64,000 bases of DNA from Trichostrongylus colubriformis. Lineage: Eukaryota > Nematoda > Chromadorea > Rhabditida > Trichostrongylidae. The stretch lies in assembly GCA_963978905.1 (NCBI GenBank), contig OZ022256.1, forward strand, positions 4,633,501 through 4,697,500, read 5' to 3'. Below the pieces are notes generated by a model. That model saw only the letters and a list, made by a program, of their open reading frames with translations. It did not search any database and was not told the origin of the DNA. Shown in pieces: positions 13,501-24,063 of the stretch. A program made the position numbers and the translations under genes. Positions within the stretch are counted from its first letter, which is position 1. Each line of letters begins with the position of its first letter.

Positions 13501-16500
13501 TGTAAATAATAAATAAATAAATCAGTAGTTTTAGTCCTGGAGATCATTACTAATCCATGCTCAGCCATTTGATAGAGTTTTGGTTCCACTTCTGGCTTCA
13601 AGACGGCGCTTCACATAGATAAATAAATAAACCATTAATCTTTATATGGTAGCTGTATGCACTCTAAGGCTCTCATTTCGAGCGAATCACTCCATTACTG
13701 CTCCTTTTGTTTGATACTATCTCCACATGAATGATTTGCTTATTAGCTTGTAATCGATACGTTTTGCTCTGAGTGGAAGAATGCAGAGCTGTGGGACCAG
13801 CAAAAAATATGGGCATCCTGACCACTACTATAGGGCAGGGGCAGAGTATGCAAATGGGAACAAGCGTTACACGGTTTATGGTTTCCGGTGAAGAAGTGAG
13901 TAGATTTCACCAAGAAAAGCGACAGATGGCCTTGATACGTTCGTGGCAACCCCGATTTTTGCGTGTGTGGCCTCTTGGACCGCGCGCGTTTTCCATTGTC
14001 ACGAGTGGGCCTTACAAACATTGGACAACAAGGTTTTTTTTGCAAACTCAACAGTCAGAATTAGGAGAAAAGCGTTCCTTCATTACTGTCTCACTGTATT
14101 TGATTTATGCCCTTGATCACAGATGGTGCTTTGCATGTTCTCATTAAATGTATTCATTACAAACTTATCGGCAGCCAAGCGGTTTTGGTGCCGTGAACTG
14201 AGCGTCATACCAACCACATACTAATTTATAACATTTACATTCCTATATCCCTTTTCTTTTTCCTTTTCCTCAAATCACCCACCCAAGTAATGCACATCGG
14301 CATCCATTGGGCCGCGTTCATACTTTGCGATGCCGGCGGCAGGGCGTTGCTGCGTCGTCTCTGCACCTTCCCATGCCACCCTGTCTCGCTGCTGCAGCCA
14401 CGCCTTGCCGGAGCGAAGTATGAACACGCTTAGGGAAATCGTGGCGCATGTCTGGTGTCACAATGAAAGTAGTGCTGTTGCCAGACCAGTGCACCCGTAT
14501 TACAGAGCCTACTGATAAAGATAAAGACTGATGAAGATGTAATTGGTGGGAATTCAAATATGAGTGCCGGGAGCTTTTCAGAGCTGCACTCCCACTTGGG
14601 TAAACACTGCCCGCGGTTGCCGAAAAAAGTGCGCCCCTCGGCAAGCAATGTTGCCTTCGTGTTAATCACTTTTGCGCCGGCCAGTCATCTTAGTATGTAC
14701 ATCAAGAACACAGCAAAGGAAAATCAAATATAACGAACTCACGTTTCTGGTGACAATGATATATATGCCTCCAACCCATTCATATACGAGGCATAAAGAC
14801 TGGCAAAATGACAGTAAAGAAAGCAGCAACCCTTAAAATTTCAATCACATAAGCACGTTTTCCTCCTTGGTTATTATTTAGTGTATTGAAGTCGAAAATC
14901 GATTCAACTATGCTTCCAATGTCCGCTTCATGCTACGACTAATACAAGGGAACTGTCGGCTTGCGCGATTAACTTTTTTCGTACGCCATTGCGAAGTTGC
15001 TCGTGCTCAGTTGCGAATTAGCTTTAATTAGATGAGAGGTTCAAAAGTCATCACGTTGCCTACATAGATCCATTGAGCAACTAGATTCAAAGGTTCAATA
15101 CAACTAGTAAACCAGATACTTATTACTATGCGATTCCTGTGGGATATTTATTATATATAAAGGTAAAAAAACTCAAGAACACAAAAATCAATGTGAACAC
15201 TACACGAACGCATGAGATAGACGACTAGACAAGCGCGTACAGCATACTTCTGAAAGCGGAAATGCATGTTTTTATATGCACGTGGACTTTTTTTTGTGCC
15301 ATATGTATAACAACAACAACTCGGATAGACAAGAGAACTTCCTTGATCATCTGAGTTGCTGTCGTTAGTATGAGGCAGAAAACGCACGTCGTCATCAGCA
15401 GTCCACTTCATGCCAGTTTTTTTGAAGTATAAGACCGCGAGAGAGAGTAGCACTGGGGAGGTGCAGAGTTGACGCAGGCAACGAGGTAGGGTTTCATATG
15501 CGAAGACGCAGAGCAACGCAACCACGACCTGCCGCCGGCACCGCAAAGTATGTCCGCGCCCTGAGAGACCATCACTTCCCTTATCTGTTAAGCCGTGATC
15601 ACACTTTGTGCCGGCAGGGCGCGGCTGCGTCCACTGCGGCAGTGAGGCAGAGTGGCACGAGAAGTGGCATCAGACACGACACAGTGAACGAGACAGGATG
15701 GCACAGGTAGAGACGCAGAGATGCAGCCACGCTCTACCACTGACACCGCAAAATATGAACGCGGCCTCATGTTTCATATTTTTGGAGGTTTCCGATGAAG
15801 GTACTTGTATATTTGGAGGCATCAGATGTAGTTGTACATGTATATCTATTCAATCTCGATTCTTGAACCTTCTGAATAGTTGAGTTCATCGACATCACAA
15901 ATAACCATTTCTTGTTGAATGTATGCAAATACTTTTTTAGTTGCAACTTTTGTACTGAATCGATCTAAGGCCGCGTTCATACTTTTCGGTACCAGCGGTA
16001 GGGCGTGGCTGCGTGTCTTTGCACCTCCGCCTGTGCCACCGTGTCTCGTTGCCTGCGTCGTCTGTGTATATCCCCCGTGCCACTCTCCCTCGCTGCCTGT
16101 GAATGAAGCCACGCCCTGCCGGCGCAAAGTATGAACGCGACCTAAGCAAAGTTTTAGTATGTTGTACCCGAAGGTACTGCATACTATTAGATTGGAACAT
16201 AATTTCTGTCACACAATGACAAAAAATTTCAAATTTATTTTTCTTTATTTGTGTCTAACTTCAATCAACAAAATATGCACCATTATGATCAACAATATAT
16301 TGCCAACGAAGAGGGAGATTATAGATGCCTTGCTTATAGAAGTCTGGAGATTTCTGGTCGAAGAAAGTCTGGAGGCCGATTTTGAGATCATCGTCATCTT
16401 TGAACTGCCGTCCATCGAGGAAGTGGCTCAGAGATCGGAATAGGTGGTAGTCAGTTGGGGCCATGTCCGGAGATTACGGTGGACGGGGGAGCTTCGTTTA

Positions 16501-17865
16501 ACCAAGGTCCTGGATCCTTTGACACGCCAACTTTGTCACATGTGGGTGAGCGTTATCGTGGAGGAAGAGGTCTTGGTCCATTTTTCCGGTAAGTTTTGCC
16601 GCTCCGGTGTCCAATTGCCTGCAGTAGAGATCGGCAGTGGCTGTCGTGTTGGATGGTAACAGTTTCCTATTTTTTTGAAAATTTTCAAAAAAAAAAGTTT
16701 TTTTCTCAATGCAATTTTTTGAAATTTTTCCTGTTCCAATTTGAGCCGATCGAGCCATCGGGCTGCCGCCATATGAGAGACAGTACCTGGGTCCATCGAC
16801 TGGTTAATTTTGTTAGTGGCCTCGCATGCTGAGGAACCGAGGCGGTGTTCGTGAATTTCGCACCTTTCGCGAAATTGCCGTAAATTCACTGCTAGTTGAA
16901 GCCGTAGAGAATATGAATGTGCTATTCAGAAGCCCTTTTCAGGCGCTTCATATACCCCCCACTACCAAATGCTCCCGAAGCTTCCACAGTTTTCCCCAAG
17001 GAAAACAAAAAGTGTGACAGAAATTATGTTCCAACCTAATAGATGTACTGGTGCGGAGTGAAACGGTACATATAAGGTACATGGTTATGAACAGGCTTTG
17101 GTTACGAGATCGTCATTTTCCACCTGCCATGCTTTCTGAATCTTCACTATTTTCTCTTCCTAAGCCACTTTTGACGCTTCGCTTCGGTTATATTACGGCT
17201 GGTGCATTTGAGGTAATGGCTAGGAGATAAACCAGAGACTTGATTAAGCAGAAAGCCTTTTGTCTTGCCATTTTTAGGCTTCATTCATACTTCGCACATC
17301 GTCGTCGGTAGCGTTTAACAACGGCATCGGTAGCGACAGCACCAAAATCATGTGGCCGCCGCCGATCACAGTGGCACTGTGGTGACGCGCTCCGTTTGTA
17401 AAACGCTTGACCCAACCACACTACATTATGCAGTATTGCTAAAGCCACGAATTCTCATTCGATTCTTGGCATAGTGCCACACTATACCAAGATTCGAACG
17501 TCGCTGCCGGTGCCGGCGCTTCATGCAGTTTAACCCATTCGCGACAGCGCCTGTTTTCAGAGAATGGCGCGTTTGGACCGATAGCTTACGGCCGCCGCGC
17601 GTTGTAAGCCATATATAGCTGACACGGTCGCGATGAATAACCAGTATTGATTGAAACCATATAGGTATGAAAACGCATAACACATAAGAAGTCATAAAGA
17701 AAAACTACCCAAAGTGTTACCGTATTTTGATCTCAGTTTCGAGACGCGTATATGTGCCACTATCAGGCTGATATTACCGTAAAGTCCTATGAATGTGAAT
17801 ACAACAACTCCACTGAAAATCACGATGCGATGCGTATCGTAGTTTATCGTACTTCTGTTCTCCAT
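7511..17865 (-). CDS. srsx-like 7TM chemoreceptor, copy 1 (complete, six exons)
   Basis: Exons on the minus strand: 17865-17721, 14831-14743, 12204-12083, 10362-10124, 9615-9446 and 7729-7511 (stop TGA at 7513-7511). All phases join, giving 984 nt and 327 aa. The product has seven membrane segments: TM1 with GLYGN, TM2 LLSLLSFCQSLCLVYEW, a Cys at residue 85 before TM3, TM4 IIALPSILYGLLTVIFGF, TM5 VAFIAGGITIFSYILSY, TM6 IISLIFLFTRYLATVGANIL and TM7 MICYSQNFYVTFWRSLEYR. Length, exon style and the TM7 motif match the nematode srsx family of rhodopsin-like receptors, which act mainly in chemosensory neurons. The usual DRY/DRF motif after TM3 reads Asp109-Leu-Phe. The start is ATG at 17865 (MENRSTINYD); upstream codons in frame lack an ATG. 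A neighbouring paralogue starts at 2633. Introns total over 9 kb and are packed with transposons. Confidence 0.85.
7785..7956. repeat. PIF-like MITE copy 1 (GGCCGCGTTCATACTTTGCG family)
   Basis: About 172 bp with inverted ends (GGCCGCGCTCATACTTCACG versus GGTCGCGCTCATACTTTGCG from the right) and internal GGCAGCGAGGCA and CAGGCAACGAGACAGAGTGG blocks shared by all copies. It is flanked by TAA and TAC. It lies in the last intron of the receptor gene, 55 bp upstream of the exon starting at 7729. Confidence 0.75.
8219..8450. repeat. GGCGCC-rich palindromic island
   Basis: A unit containing ATGACATTTGTTTGGCGCGA and CTTGGCGCC at 8227-8265 is followed by its inverted copy at 8284-8325 around a spacer of alternating GGCGCC. 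A third, diverged unit follows at about 8385-8450 (GGCGCCGGCGCC, then GCCAAACGAATGTCATATTC). On a single strand this forms a long imperfect hairpin. It lies inside the last receptor intron. No coding capacity is credible. Confidence 0.7.
8808..9080. repeat. Short tandem array, about 120-bp unit, two to three copies
   Basis: The strings TTGACTCGCCGCCGAAGCGG, TTGACTCACCGCTGAAGCGG and TTGACGCGCCACTGAAGCCG recur at about 8810, 8936 and 9048. GCGCGCATTGCA and CGACGTGGG.GCTNATATGG-type blocks lie between them. The unit also carries a GCGCGCGCTTCGCGCGC palindrome at about 8968. It is intronic within the receptor gene. Confidence 0.6.
9625..9765 (-). repeat. Retroposon 3'-end fragment with (TAAA)n tail
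   Basis: The plus strand reads TTTATTTATGCG..CTGTGACGC.CCATT followed by 'cata(a)agctataggt.g.act'. The same order is found at 53298-53420. Read on the minus strand this is a short retroposon tail ending in A-rich TAAA repeats. It ends only about 10 bp before the splice acceptor of receptor exon 5 (first base 9615). Confidence 0.6.
10373..11210 (-). mobile_element. mariner element with decayed transposase (838 bp)
   Basis: The termini are inverted: TTAGGTTGTACCAAAAG at the left and TTAGTTGTACCAAAAG reading in from the right. TA target duplications lie at 10371-10372 and 11211-11212. The minus strand preserves mariner transposase fragments: an Asp-containing WDEEGMLFREVLVQGEIV segment, RQIQQLT and HRSPSFM. 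Frameshifts and stops make it inactive, and it is shorter than a full mariner of about 1.3 kb. It sits in intron 3 of the receptor gene, with its left end 10 bp from exon 4. Confidence 0.85.
11871..12048. repeat. PIF-like MITE copy 2
   Basis: 178 bp between TTA (11868-11870) and TCA, with ends GGCCGCGTTCATACT and AAGTATGAACGCAGCC and the family's internal GTGCCACNCTGCCTCG block. It lies 34 bp from the exon 3 boundary (12083) of the receptor gene. Confidence 0.75.
12968..13464. repeat. Tc1/mariner-type MITE (CAGTAGCGGTCAAAAATATA), copy 1
   Basis: 497 bp with long inverted ends (CAGTAGCGGTCAAAAATATA, then TGCGGTT and CATAACTTTGGTC) and TA on both sides. No transposase is present. The second copy, 502 bp at 33350-33851, shares the ends and interior ('acaactgtc.ttcagtgaa', 'ggccatttttag', 'cggaatgaggct'-type blocks). 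It lies in intron 2 of the receptor gene. Confidence 0.8.
14311..14430. repeat. PIF-like MITE copy 3 (internally deleted)
   Basis: About 120 bp. It retains both ends (GCCGCGTTCATACTTTGCG and GCGAAGTATGAACACGC) and loses much of the middle. Intron 2 of the receptor gene. Confidence 0.65.
15433..15560. repeat. PIF-like MITE copy 4 (left part degraded)
   Basis: The right two thirds match the family (CGCAGGCAACGAGG, GACGCAGAG, CTGCCGCCGGCACCGCAAAG, then TATGTCCGCGCC). The left end is eroded after GACCGCG. It is followed 30 bp later by copy 5. Intron 1 of the receptor gene. Confidence 0.65.
15591..15766. repeat. PIF-like MITE copy 5
   Basis: 176 bp after TTA (15588-15590). It begins AGCCGTGATCACACTTTGTG and ends CCGCAAAATATGAACGCGGCC. 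Interior as in the other copies. Confidence 0.75.
15969..16142. repeat. PIF-like MITE copy 6 with perfect TAA duplication
   Basis: 174 bp between TAA at 15966-15968 and TAA at 16143-16145. Ends are GGCCGCGTTCATACTTTTCG and GCAAAGTATGAACGCGACC. This copy gives the clearest evidence that the family makes 3-bp TWA-type duplications, as PIF/Harbinger elements do. Confidence 0.8.
16187..17039 (-). mobile_element. mariner element with decayed transposase (853 bp)
   Basis: The ends are TTAGATTGGAACATAATTTC and, from the right, TTAGGTTGGAACATAATTTC, with TA at 16185-16186 and 17040-17041. The minus strand preserves the mariner C-terminal catalytic region: HDNAHPHVTKLACQRIQDLG (second Asp) and MAPTDYHLFRSLSHFLDG (third Asp of the D,D34D type). 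An N-terminal helix-turn-helix-like stretch (LRQFRERCEIHEHRLGSSA) lies at the other end. A homopolymer-rich segment at 16670-16720 and frame changes interrupt it. It lies in intron 1 of the receptor gene. Confidence 0.85.
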
Positions 17866-17954
17866 TCTGTTCTGTGCACAAGGAAAAGTGCTCTCAATGC
17901 AGCCCTGCAATCTATTTGTTCTAGTTAAAGGTGCTACTCATATCTCATAATAGC

Positions 17955-18135
17955 AGAATAGACGATCTGTGGAGATGGGGACAAGTTTGAGATGAGTAGG
18001 GCGTGGGACAAAAAGTAAGAGCACACATGGACCAAGTTAAGCCACTTATGGTGTGCGGAGCATGCACTGAAATGTTACGCTTTCAGCCCCAAAATTATTG
18101 ATTGGGCTCCGATATGACCCAAACGTTGGGTAATG
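17955..18135. repeat. Dispersed repeat, pair of 245-420
   Basis: Same orientation and block order as 245-420. Because it lies 5' of one receptor gene while the other copy lies 3' of the second receptor gene's exons, it was probably inserted independently rather than co-duplicated. Confidence 0.55.
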
Positions 18136-19490
18136 TGATGTGGTAGTGGGTAATGAGCAAATCCATAGAGAAAAGCAATTCCGATCGACTTCCTGACACC
18201 CATGATATTACGCGCGCAGATGCAAGCGCTAGCTCAACTGGTAGTTTTATAATATAAATAGTGATTAAAGGCAATTCAAATTAGTCATAAAACATGCAGA
18301 TCGGTATGGCAAGGATTGTGATCGCAACGAAACATAAATTATGCATAAACAATGAATCAACTTTAGTGCCCTCCACGACGGGCTCACCTAATCAGTATAA
18401 CGTGTGATGAAGCCGTTAGTCAACCAAAGAGTGGGTGGGGTGAAGAGGGGTGGAGCCGTCTACTATGTATAGTCCCATGCACGTTTGTGGTCTTTGCTGC
18501 AGTACGACGGTACATGTATTCCAACGATCTCTCGTGCTCCCGTAGAGAAAGACGCGATGCAAAGCGACACCGTTCGGCCGAAGGTGTTCAGCGTCAGCCG
18601 CACTCATCCCTGACCCTCATGGAGCTAGCTGGCTTTACATGAGAAAAGCTTCGTATGAATTGGCAGATTCTATCCATCCTATGCTTCGACACGATATACT
18701 TCACATAAAAGCACTGTGCAGAAGCTAGAATGGAAGAAGGTGTGGGAGTCTGGATCAGTATGGAAAGGAATCACTTCATAGACGATAGTACATGAACGAT
18801 AAGATCACCATAATACCCCTGGATGCGAACTCCACTGCTATGTGACGTGTGCCGTTTGAATAGAGTTCGAAGTTCAGAAATTGGAAAGTACGTCAATCGT
18901 GTGATGCATATCAGATTAAGAAGCGCACATGATTATGCGTTGCTCAATTAAGAAGCAATTTATTTAGAGGTGACCAATCAAGCCATATTCAAGTTAGTGA
19001 ATTGCCTCGTCAAAGCTACTGAATTCCACATTTTTTGCTACATAAGCTCACAATTCAGCAAGTATTTACCTATGAACAACAACAAGAGAAGGAGTAAACA
19101 ACAACACTCGAAAAACTGTGATAACCATGAATCATTCCTTTAGCAGTAAACAATGTCCTGATTTCTACAGCTGAACTGAGTGTAAACAACGTCATGAAAA
19201 ATGCTTCTGTGCGTACAGGAATCCAAAATGTGTGCTTCCACATCACTACAGGTCAATCGGTTCGAGTGGCCCATTCGGGAAAGGAATATTTGTGTGATGT
19301 GAGAGCGAAATATTCGAGCGTTGTAATTGTACCTTTCCCATATTCTCGACAGGCCATGAAAACGGGTGCAGGTGCTACATAGCAGCACCACAACTTGATC
19401 ATTTCAGCATCTCATCGCGCGGAATAGCGCGATGCGTGCGCATGAGTGTCGTCATATGTAGATGGATCCTACAACGATTATTAGACCTTA
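18136..19490. other. No gene seen; intergenic
   Basis: No exon, recognisable protein or RNA gene. The upstream control region of the receptor gene starting at 17865 should lie in its left part, but no specific element can be named. Confidence 0.4.
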
Positions 19491-19664
19491 GGCTGCGTTC
19501 ATACTTTGCGCCGGCAGAGCGTGGCTGCGTTTCCAGGCAGCGAGGCAGAGTGGCGCGGGAGAGGCGCAGACACGACGCAGGCAACAAGACAGGATAGCAC
19601 AGGTGGAGACGCAGAAAGCCGCAGCCAAGCCCTGCCGCCGGCACCGCAAATTATGAACGCGACC
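19491..19664. repeat. PIF-like MITE copy 7
   Basis: 174 bp flanked by TTA and TTG. It begins GGCTGCGTTCATACTTTGCG and ends GCAAATTATGAACGCGACC. Intergenic. Confidence 0.75.
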
Positions 19665-19789
19665 TTGTGATTTTTTCAAGTTATTACCGTCCCGGAACCT
19701 AACTGCATACAGTCTCCCATGCAGCTCGCTGTATCAGTTACGCTTACACTTCTTTTATTGGTTTTTAGCGGGCGTAATCATGTCGCCAT

Positions 19790-20155
19790 ATTCGCCACAC
19801 GGGAAGCATTTCATAACCTTTCTCAGCACCACTGCCATGCAGCGCACTCCCAGGCGTCAAGGAAAAAGGTCGCTTCAGTACGGCTCCCACCTGTTTATCC
19901 TTAATTTGCCTAACTCAATTTTTTTGAATTAATTTGATCAGGTAGCTGTGTCAGTCAACGGCACGTTTCGCTTCTCGTATAACCTAGGATCATAGTTAAC
20001 CTCAGCGATTACGACTCCCTCTTCCCTCCCTCCTGTCAAAGAAGACCCCCGTCGAGGAAGTCTCGACCCCGGGACAGGGTCAAGCCTCCGTTGAGGAATC
20101 CTCAACAGGGGGGTCGTATTTGGTCTGCTAGGAGGGGGAGGGGGTCGTAATTGTT
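19790..20155. repeat. Repeat with GTCGAGGAATC/GGTCGTATT palindromic tail, copy 2
   Basis: 'gcactcccaggcgtcaaggaaaaa' and 'cagtacggctccc' correspond to the copy near 4640-4700. The tail 20040-20150 holds GTCGAGGAAGTCTCGACC, CCGTTGAGGAATCCTCAACA and GGGGGGTCGTATTTGGTC, several of which fold on themselves. Confidence 0.5.
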
Positions 20156-21662
20156 GAGGTAGGCAGTGATCAGCAGAATTTCTCAGGCTTAGGGTCTAAA
20201 GTGTAAGGGGAGAAGTGATTAAATTGACTGAATGGGTTCGAACCCAAAACTAGTTTAACTTAATAACCATCGAAACCTCATGCATGGCGCAATCCACAAC
20301 GAAACCGGCCAGTACCAATAACTCTTTCGTTGGTCCGCTGACATCGAAACCACGTACGGAGACACCTCCGAAATTCACCAAATAACCGTGGAAAGCGATA
20401 TCTATCAGCGGGTACCACCGTGGATGACACTCCAGAAACAATGGGATGAAAGCGGAAAATTGGCTGATACGGACTTCTTCCATATCTTACTACGATCGCA
20501 AGTACGTAATCTAGTGTTGGCGGCCACTATGCGGACCGAAAAAACGTTTTATTCATTGAGAATGTGGATGGAATCCTGATGCATGGCGCGTCCCACAGGG
20601 AAGCTGACCGACGCTTCTCGCCTTTCCACTAGGCCTCCGAGAGCGAAGGATGCATACTGGAAAAATTTCAGTAACAATGAATCGATTTTTGGGAAGATTC
20701 GTGGAAAGATCTCGCAAATTCGACGAAAAAAAGCTTTCCTCAACTGGCTTTTTTGAACTTTTCTTGCTTCGTTTTGAAGATATGGCATAGCTCAGGTAGT
20801 CATTCGAAAGCGACAACCTAGCAAACCCTGCTTCACCCAAACGAACTCGTATAGTTAAGTTTGAAGGGAGTTATGGCCATTTCCGTGAAACACTTCGAAA
20901 TTTTCCTCAACTAATCCTCAACTGGAATTCCACATCGAGAACTAAGCAACCATTGAGGAAAGCAAGCGGCCAATAGATAGGTCTAAGGGAGTTATTAGGA
21001 AAACAGTTTACAGCTGTTTGAAAGGTGGGCTCTAGGTAAAGTTTGAAGTGTTTTAATAATGTCGGAATTTAGTATGGGGAAGATACCGCGCTCCTTCGAT
21101 CGCCGCGTGCAGCCGTCGCCTGACATGAGATCCTGAACTTCTGTAGATGTGTAGGGTATTCTGGATTATTATTTGTAATTGTTCGATTATGAGATAGAAG
21201 CGTGATCCGATCTGTAATCTAGGATTCATAGTTTATATACTGGTGTATATTATTGGGAATTCCACCTGTACCACATATTTTTCGGGTTTTTGCGTCCATT
21301 TAGTTGTATATTGGTGATTAGTATTCAAAAAATCAAAAAATGCTAATTTGATGGGTTCTGTGCAAAAAGAGGGGGGGTCGTATTGGGGCCCCCTTTTTGG
21401 TGGGGGGTCGTATTTTTTGAAAATTTTCCTCAACTGGACGCTTGACCCTGCCCCGGGAGTACCCTGCTGGCATGCTGCCAATATTTTATCCTTCGCTTCT
21501 ATTTCAATCGTTTGCGAAGGATGAGCAATATATTCAACTAATTTCTACTTGAGTTTACAGGTATTTATGTAAACAAATAAATGAACATTGTGTTTAAAAG
21601 AATTGGAATCACTACAAAAGGCTGGCAAGCACTGGAAAATCTCATTGGCAGAATTGTATTAC
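20156..21662. other. No gene seen; low-level internal repeats
   Basis: Two related strings, CATGCATGGCGCAATCCACA (20279) and GATGCATGGCGCGTCCCACA (20578), suggest an old tandem duplication. A GGGGGTCGTATT motif occurs twice at 21365-21415, next to a GGGGCCCCCTTTTT palindrome. Open frames here have no splice context or domain. Confidence 0.4.
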
Positions 21663-21666
21663 TTAA

Positions 21667-22070
21667 AGACACCGTTAGGGGTGAAGTTGGCAAATTGGGG
21701 GTTACGAAAGTAGAGGTGCTCAGCAATACAAGAGTAGAGAAAGATCGACATAAAACGGCGAAAAAACCGAGAAATAGGAACCCAAAAATCCCCCTTCTCT
21801 CCCTCGTCCTCTGCTTCTCTAGCCGGTGTGGACTGAAGACAGGCCAGAGTCTGAACCAGCCGGTCGCGATTGTTGTCCGGCCCATCCATGGCGACTCCCC
21901 CGGCCGCATAACCGCATAACGGCATACCGAGCTTCGGGGTCGCCATAAGACCCCAAGCCGCGTTTTTGAAATGCGATTTTCATCACATGTGACCTCTTCC
22001 GAAGTAGAGGGTTCGTTTCAGAGAACATGTACTCCCAAATCTCAGTTTTCCCTTACCCCTAATGGTGCCT
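21667..22070. repeat. TTAA-flanked MITE, family A, copy 1
   Basis: 404 bp bounded by TTAA at 21663-21666 and 22071-22074. Ends are AGACACCGTTAGGGGTGAAG and, inward from the right, AGGCACCATTAGGGGTAAGG. TTAA duplications are the mark of piggyBac-type insertion. No coding region is credible. Copies lie at 48025-48422 (same orientation, roughly 85% alike by eye) and 49222-49475 (opposite, truncated). Confidence 0.75.
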
Positions 22071-22074
22071 TTAA

Positions 22075-23848
22075 CATGCTCTCCAAGCGAGCGCAAACAC
22101 TATCGTAATCTCATATGCGCAATAGTAAAGTTTCTTCGGTGCTTATCTACCGTATTCAAGTATAGATATAAAAATGTGCTATTTATTCCTTGTATCTTAT
22201 TGTTTGCGCCACAGGCGCCACATAATGGGCTCCTACTCTGATCGTGATTCGCTGTAAAGAGTGCAGAGTCAGAATTATTCACGGAGGTCAACAGTTGCCG
22301 CTTCAGTGGAGAGCCGTGATCACCAGACATATCTGAAGCTGAGTGAAAACTACTAGGAGTGAACGAATGTCTGGCTAGGGAAGAATAAGTCTGAGAGCTA
22401 CCCAGTCACGTGGTGGCCAGAGCTTCAACCGCTTCAATATTTTTCCACAATTCAAAAAATTAAACGTGAAGTGAGCCATCGCGAAGATGTTCCGATACAT
22501 TCATCATAACCGATTATGTGGAAGCTCTTTCCCCACCGGGGGTGTAGCCTTATGTGGAATTTTTGCTTTGCGGCATCGCACTCGCGGCGCTAGCAGCACA
22601 ACTTGCCGCGGTCGGTAGTAATTCCAGTCAGGATACAAGGGGCTGATATCATGGAGGTCCTTTGAATGAATAGCTGTTTATCTCATCATTATTTGGAAGC
22701 ATTAACTTTTGTACCTTAACAAGGCAAAATTGTATTATAAGAGTAAAAGAAACAATGACATTGTATGATAACAATCCCAATTAAGGAATAATCATTTCTG
22801 GCATGTAATTTCAAAGGGTGTGTATACAATGTACACAGTCACACGCGACGGGATCTGCCGCATCTCTTGCTGAGCGTGGCCGCGCAAAAATTCGGCATAT
22901 GGCAGCACACCTTTCCCACCATGTTCATGGGCTATACAGTTTTCTAGGCATGCGATTAATAGGGTTGCACCAACGGCGGTCCATAGGCGCGAGTCAGCGT
23001 AAGATGGAAGCGATGTTGCTATCTTGCTATTTGATTTACTCCCAAAAATGGTATAGCTGGTAATGCACTGGTGGTGTACCTCGTACTTTGTACTGGTGCA
23101 TATCGGGGACTTCACAGTGAATTGCAAAAAACCAGGGGATAACCACGTCGGATTCTTAACCTTTCAGGCAACCATGTTCTCATCCAAGGCGGATGTGAGA
23201 CCTGGGTTGCCTTGGCAATTTTTCCCATGAAAACTTTACCTGTAAGTGAGCAGTATAGCGACTGCCACGGTACCTTATTACTCTTTTTTGAAAAATATAC
23301 AGGGATTATTGAATTTTCTCTTGCATCTCTTCTACTTGCTCGCTAAAGGCCACGTGCAACGATTGAGTTAGAGAAAATCATAATCCAACAAAGTTACCCT
23401 TCCAAGTCCCTACAGTTTTCGAGCACGCAGGTAAAGTGGGCGGGACAGCGAGAACTCTTGCAACAATACGAGAGTGTTTCAAGTGATCGGTGACCCGGTG
23501 TGGGAAGGAAACCAAGGAAGGGCCCTGAGCCATCCCTCCGACGGCAACCGTTCAAAAGTCGTTCGACTGCAGTTCGAACTAGTCACTGTTTTTTTTTAGG
23601 TTTTTTCTCTGGACTCATTTCTTTCTGCGGGGATTTTTCATTCTTTTTGTGTTCTTGTTGGGTGATGTCCTCCTCAAACATATTCCATCCAAAAAATGTT
23701 TTGATATTACCACTGGACACCTTGGCTCGCTGCCTCATTCAGTGTACAGTGCGACGGGATCTTTTCAAGATGGCGCAAAGTTCCAGATATTTTCAATCAT
23801 GGTGGCACCTTGAACGCCTGGGCCTTAGCCCGCTTCTGCCTTTGAGAT
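22075..23848. other. No gene seen; intergenic
   Basis: A GGGGGTGTAGCCTTATGTGG end at about 22539 matches the terminus of the MITE at 54345-54794 and is probably a partial copy. Nothing else is recognisable. The 153-aa open frame near 23500 is low-complexity and lacks splice sites. Confidence 0.4.
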
Positions 23849-23940
23849 ACAACTACATTATTGTATTATTGTATTACTGTTATTATTGTTATTGTTGTAT
23901 TATTGTTATTATTACAACTACATTATTATTTTTTTTCAGA
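23849..23940. repeat. TTATTG microsatellite
   Basis: Imperfect TTATTG/TATTATTGTTA repeats run between two ACAACTACATTATT strings. It lies about 90 bp beyond the poly(A) signal of the minus-strand collagen. Confidence 0.7.
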
Positions 23941-24031
23941 AGTGTAAGTGCAAGATCCTAGCCATGCTTAGAAATTTCCACGGAATAAGTATATTATTTC
24001 ACTTGCACCAGAACTTTTCAAAGAAGAGAAA

Positions 24032-24037
24032 TTTATT
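24032..24037 (-). promoter_or_regulatory. Poly(A) signal AATAAA of the minus-strand collagen
   Basis: TTTATT on the plus strand reads AATAAA on the coding strand, 27 nt after the stop codon. The plus-strand paralogue has the same hexamer in the same TACTTGAATAAAT context at 59034-59039. Confidence 0.75.
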
Positions 24038-24063
24038 CAAGTACTATAGAACATCACTGAAAT

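Noticed and set aside
18225..18250. A string TAGCTCAACTGGTAG resembling a tRNA A box
   Set aside because: No matching B box (GGTTCGANTCC), acceptor stem or cloverleaf could be built around it.
20226..20245. GGGTTCGAACCC, which resembles a tRNA T-loop region
   Set aside because: It is a simple palindrome with no upstream D-arm or anticodon arm at the right distance.
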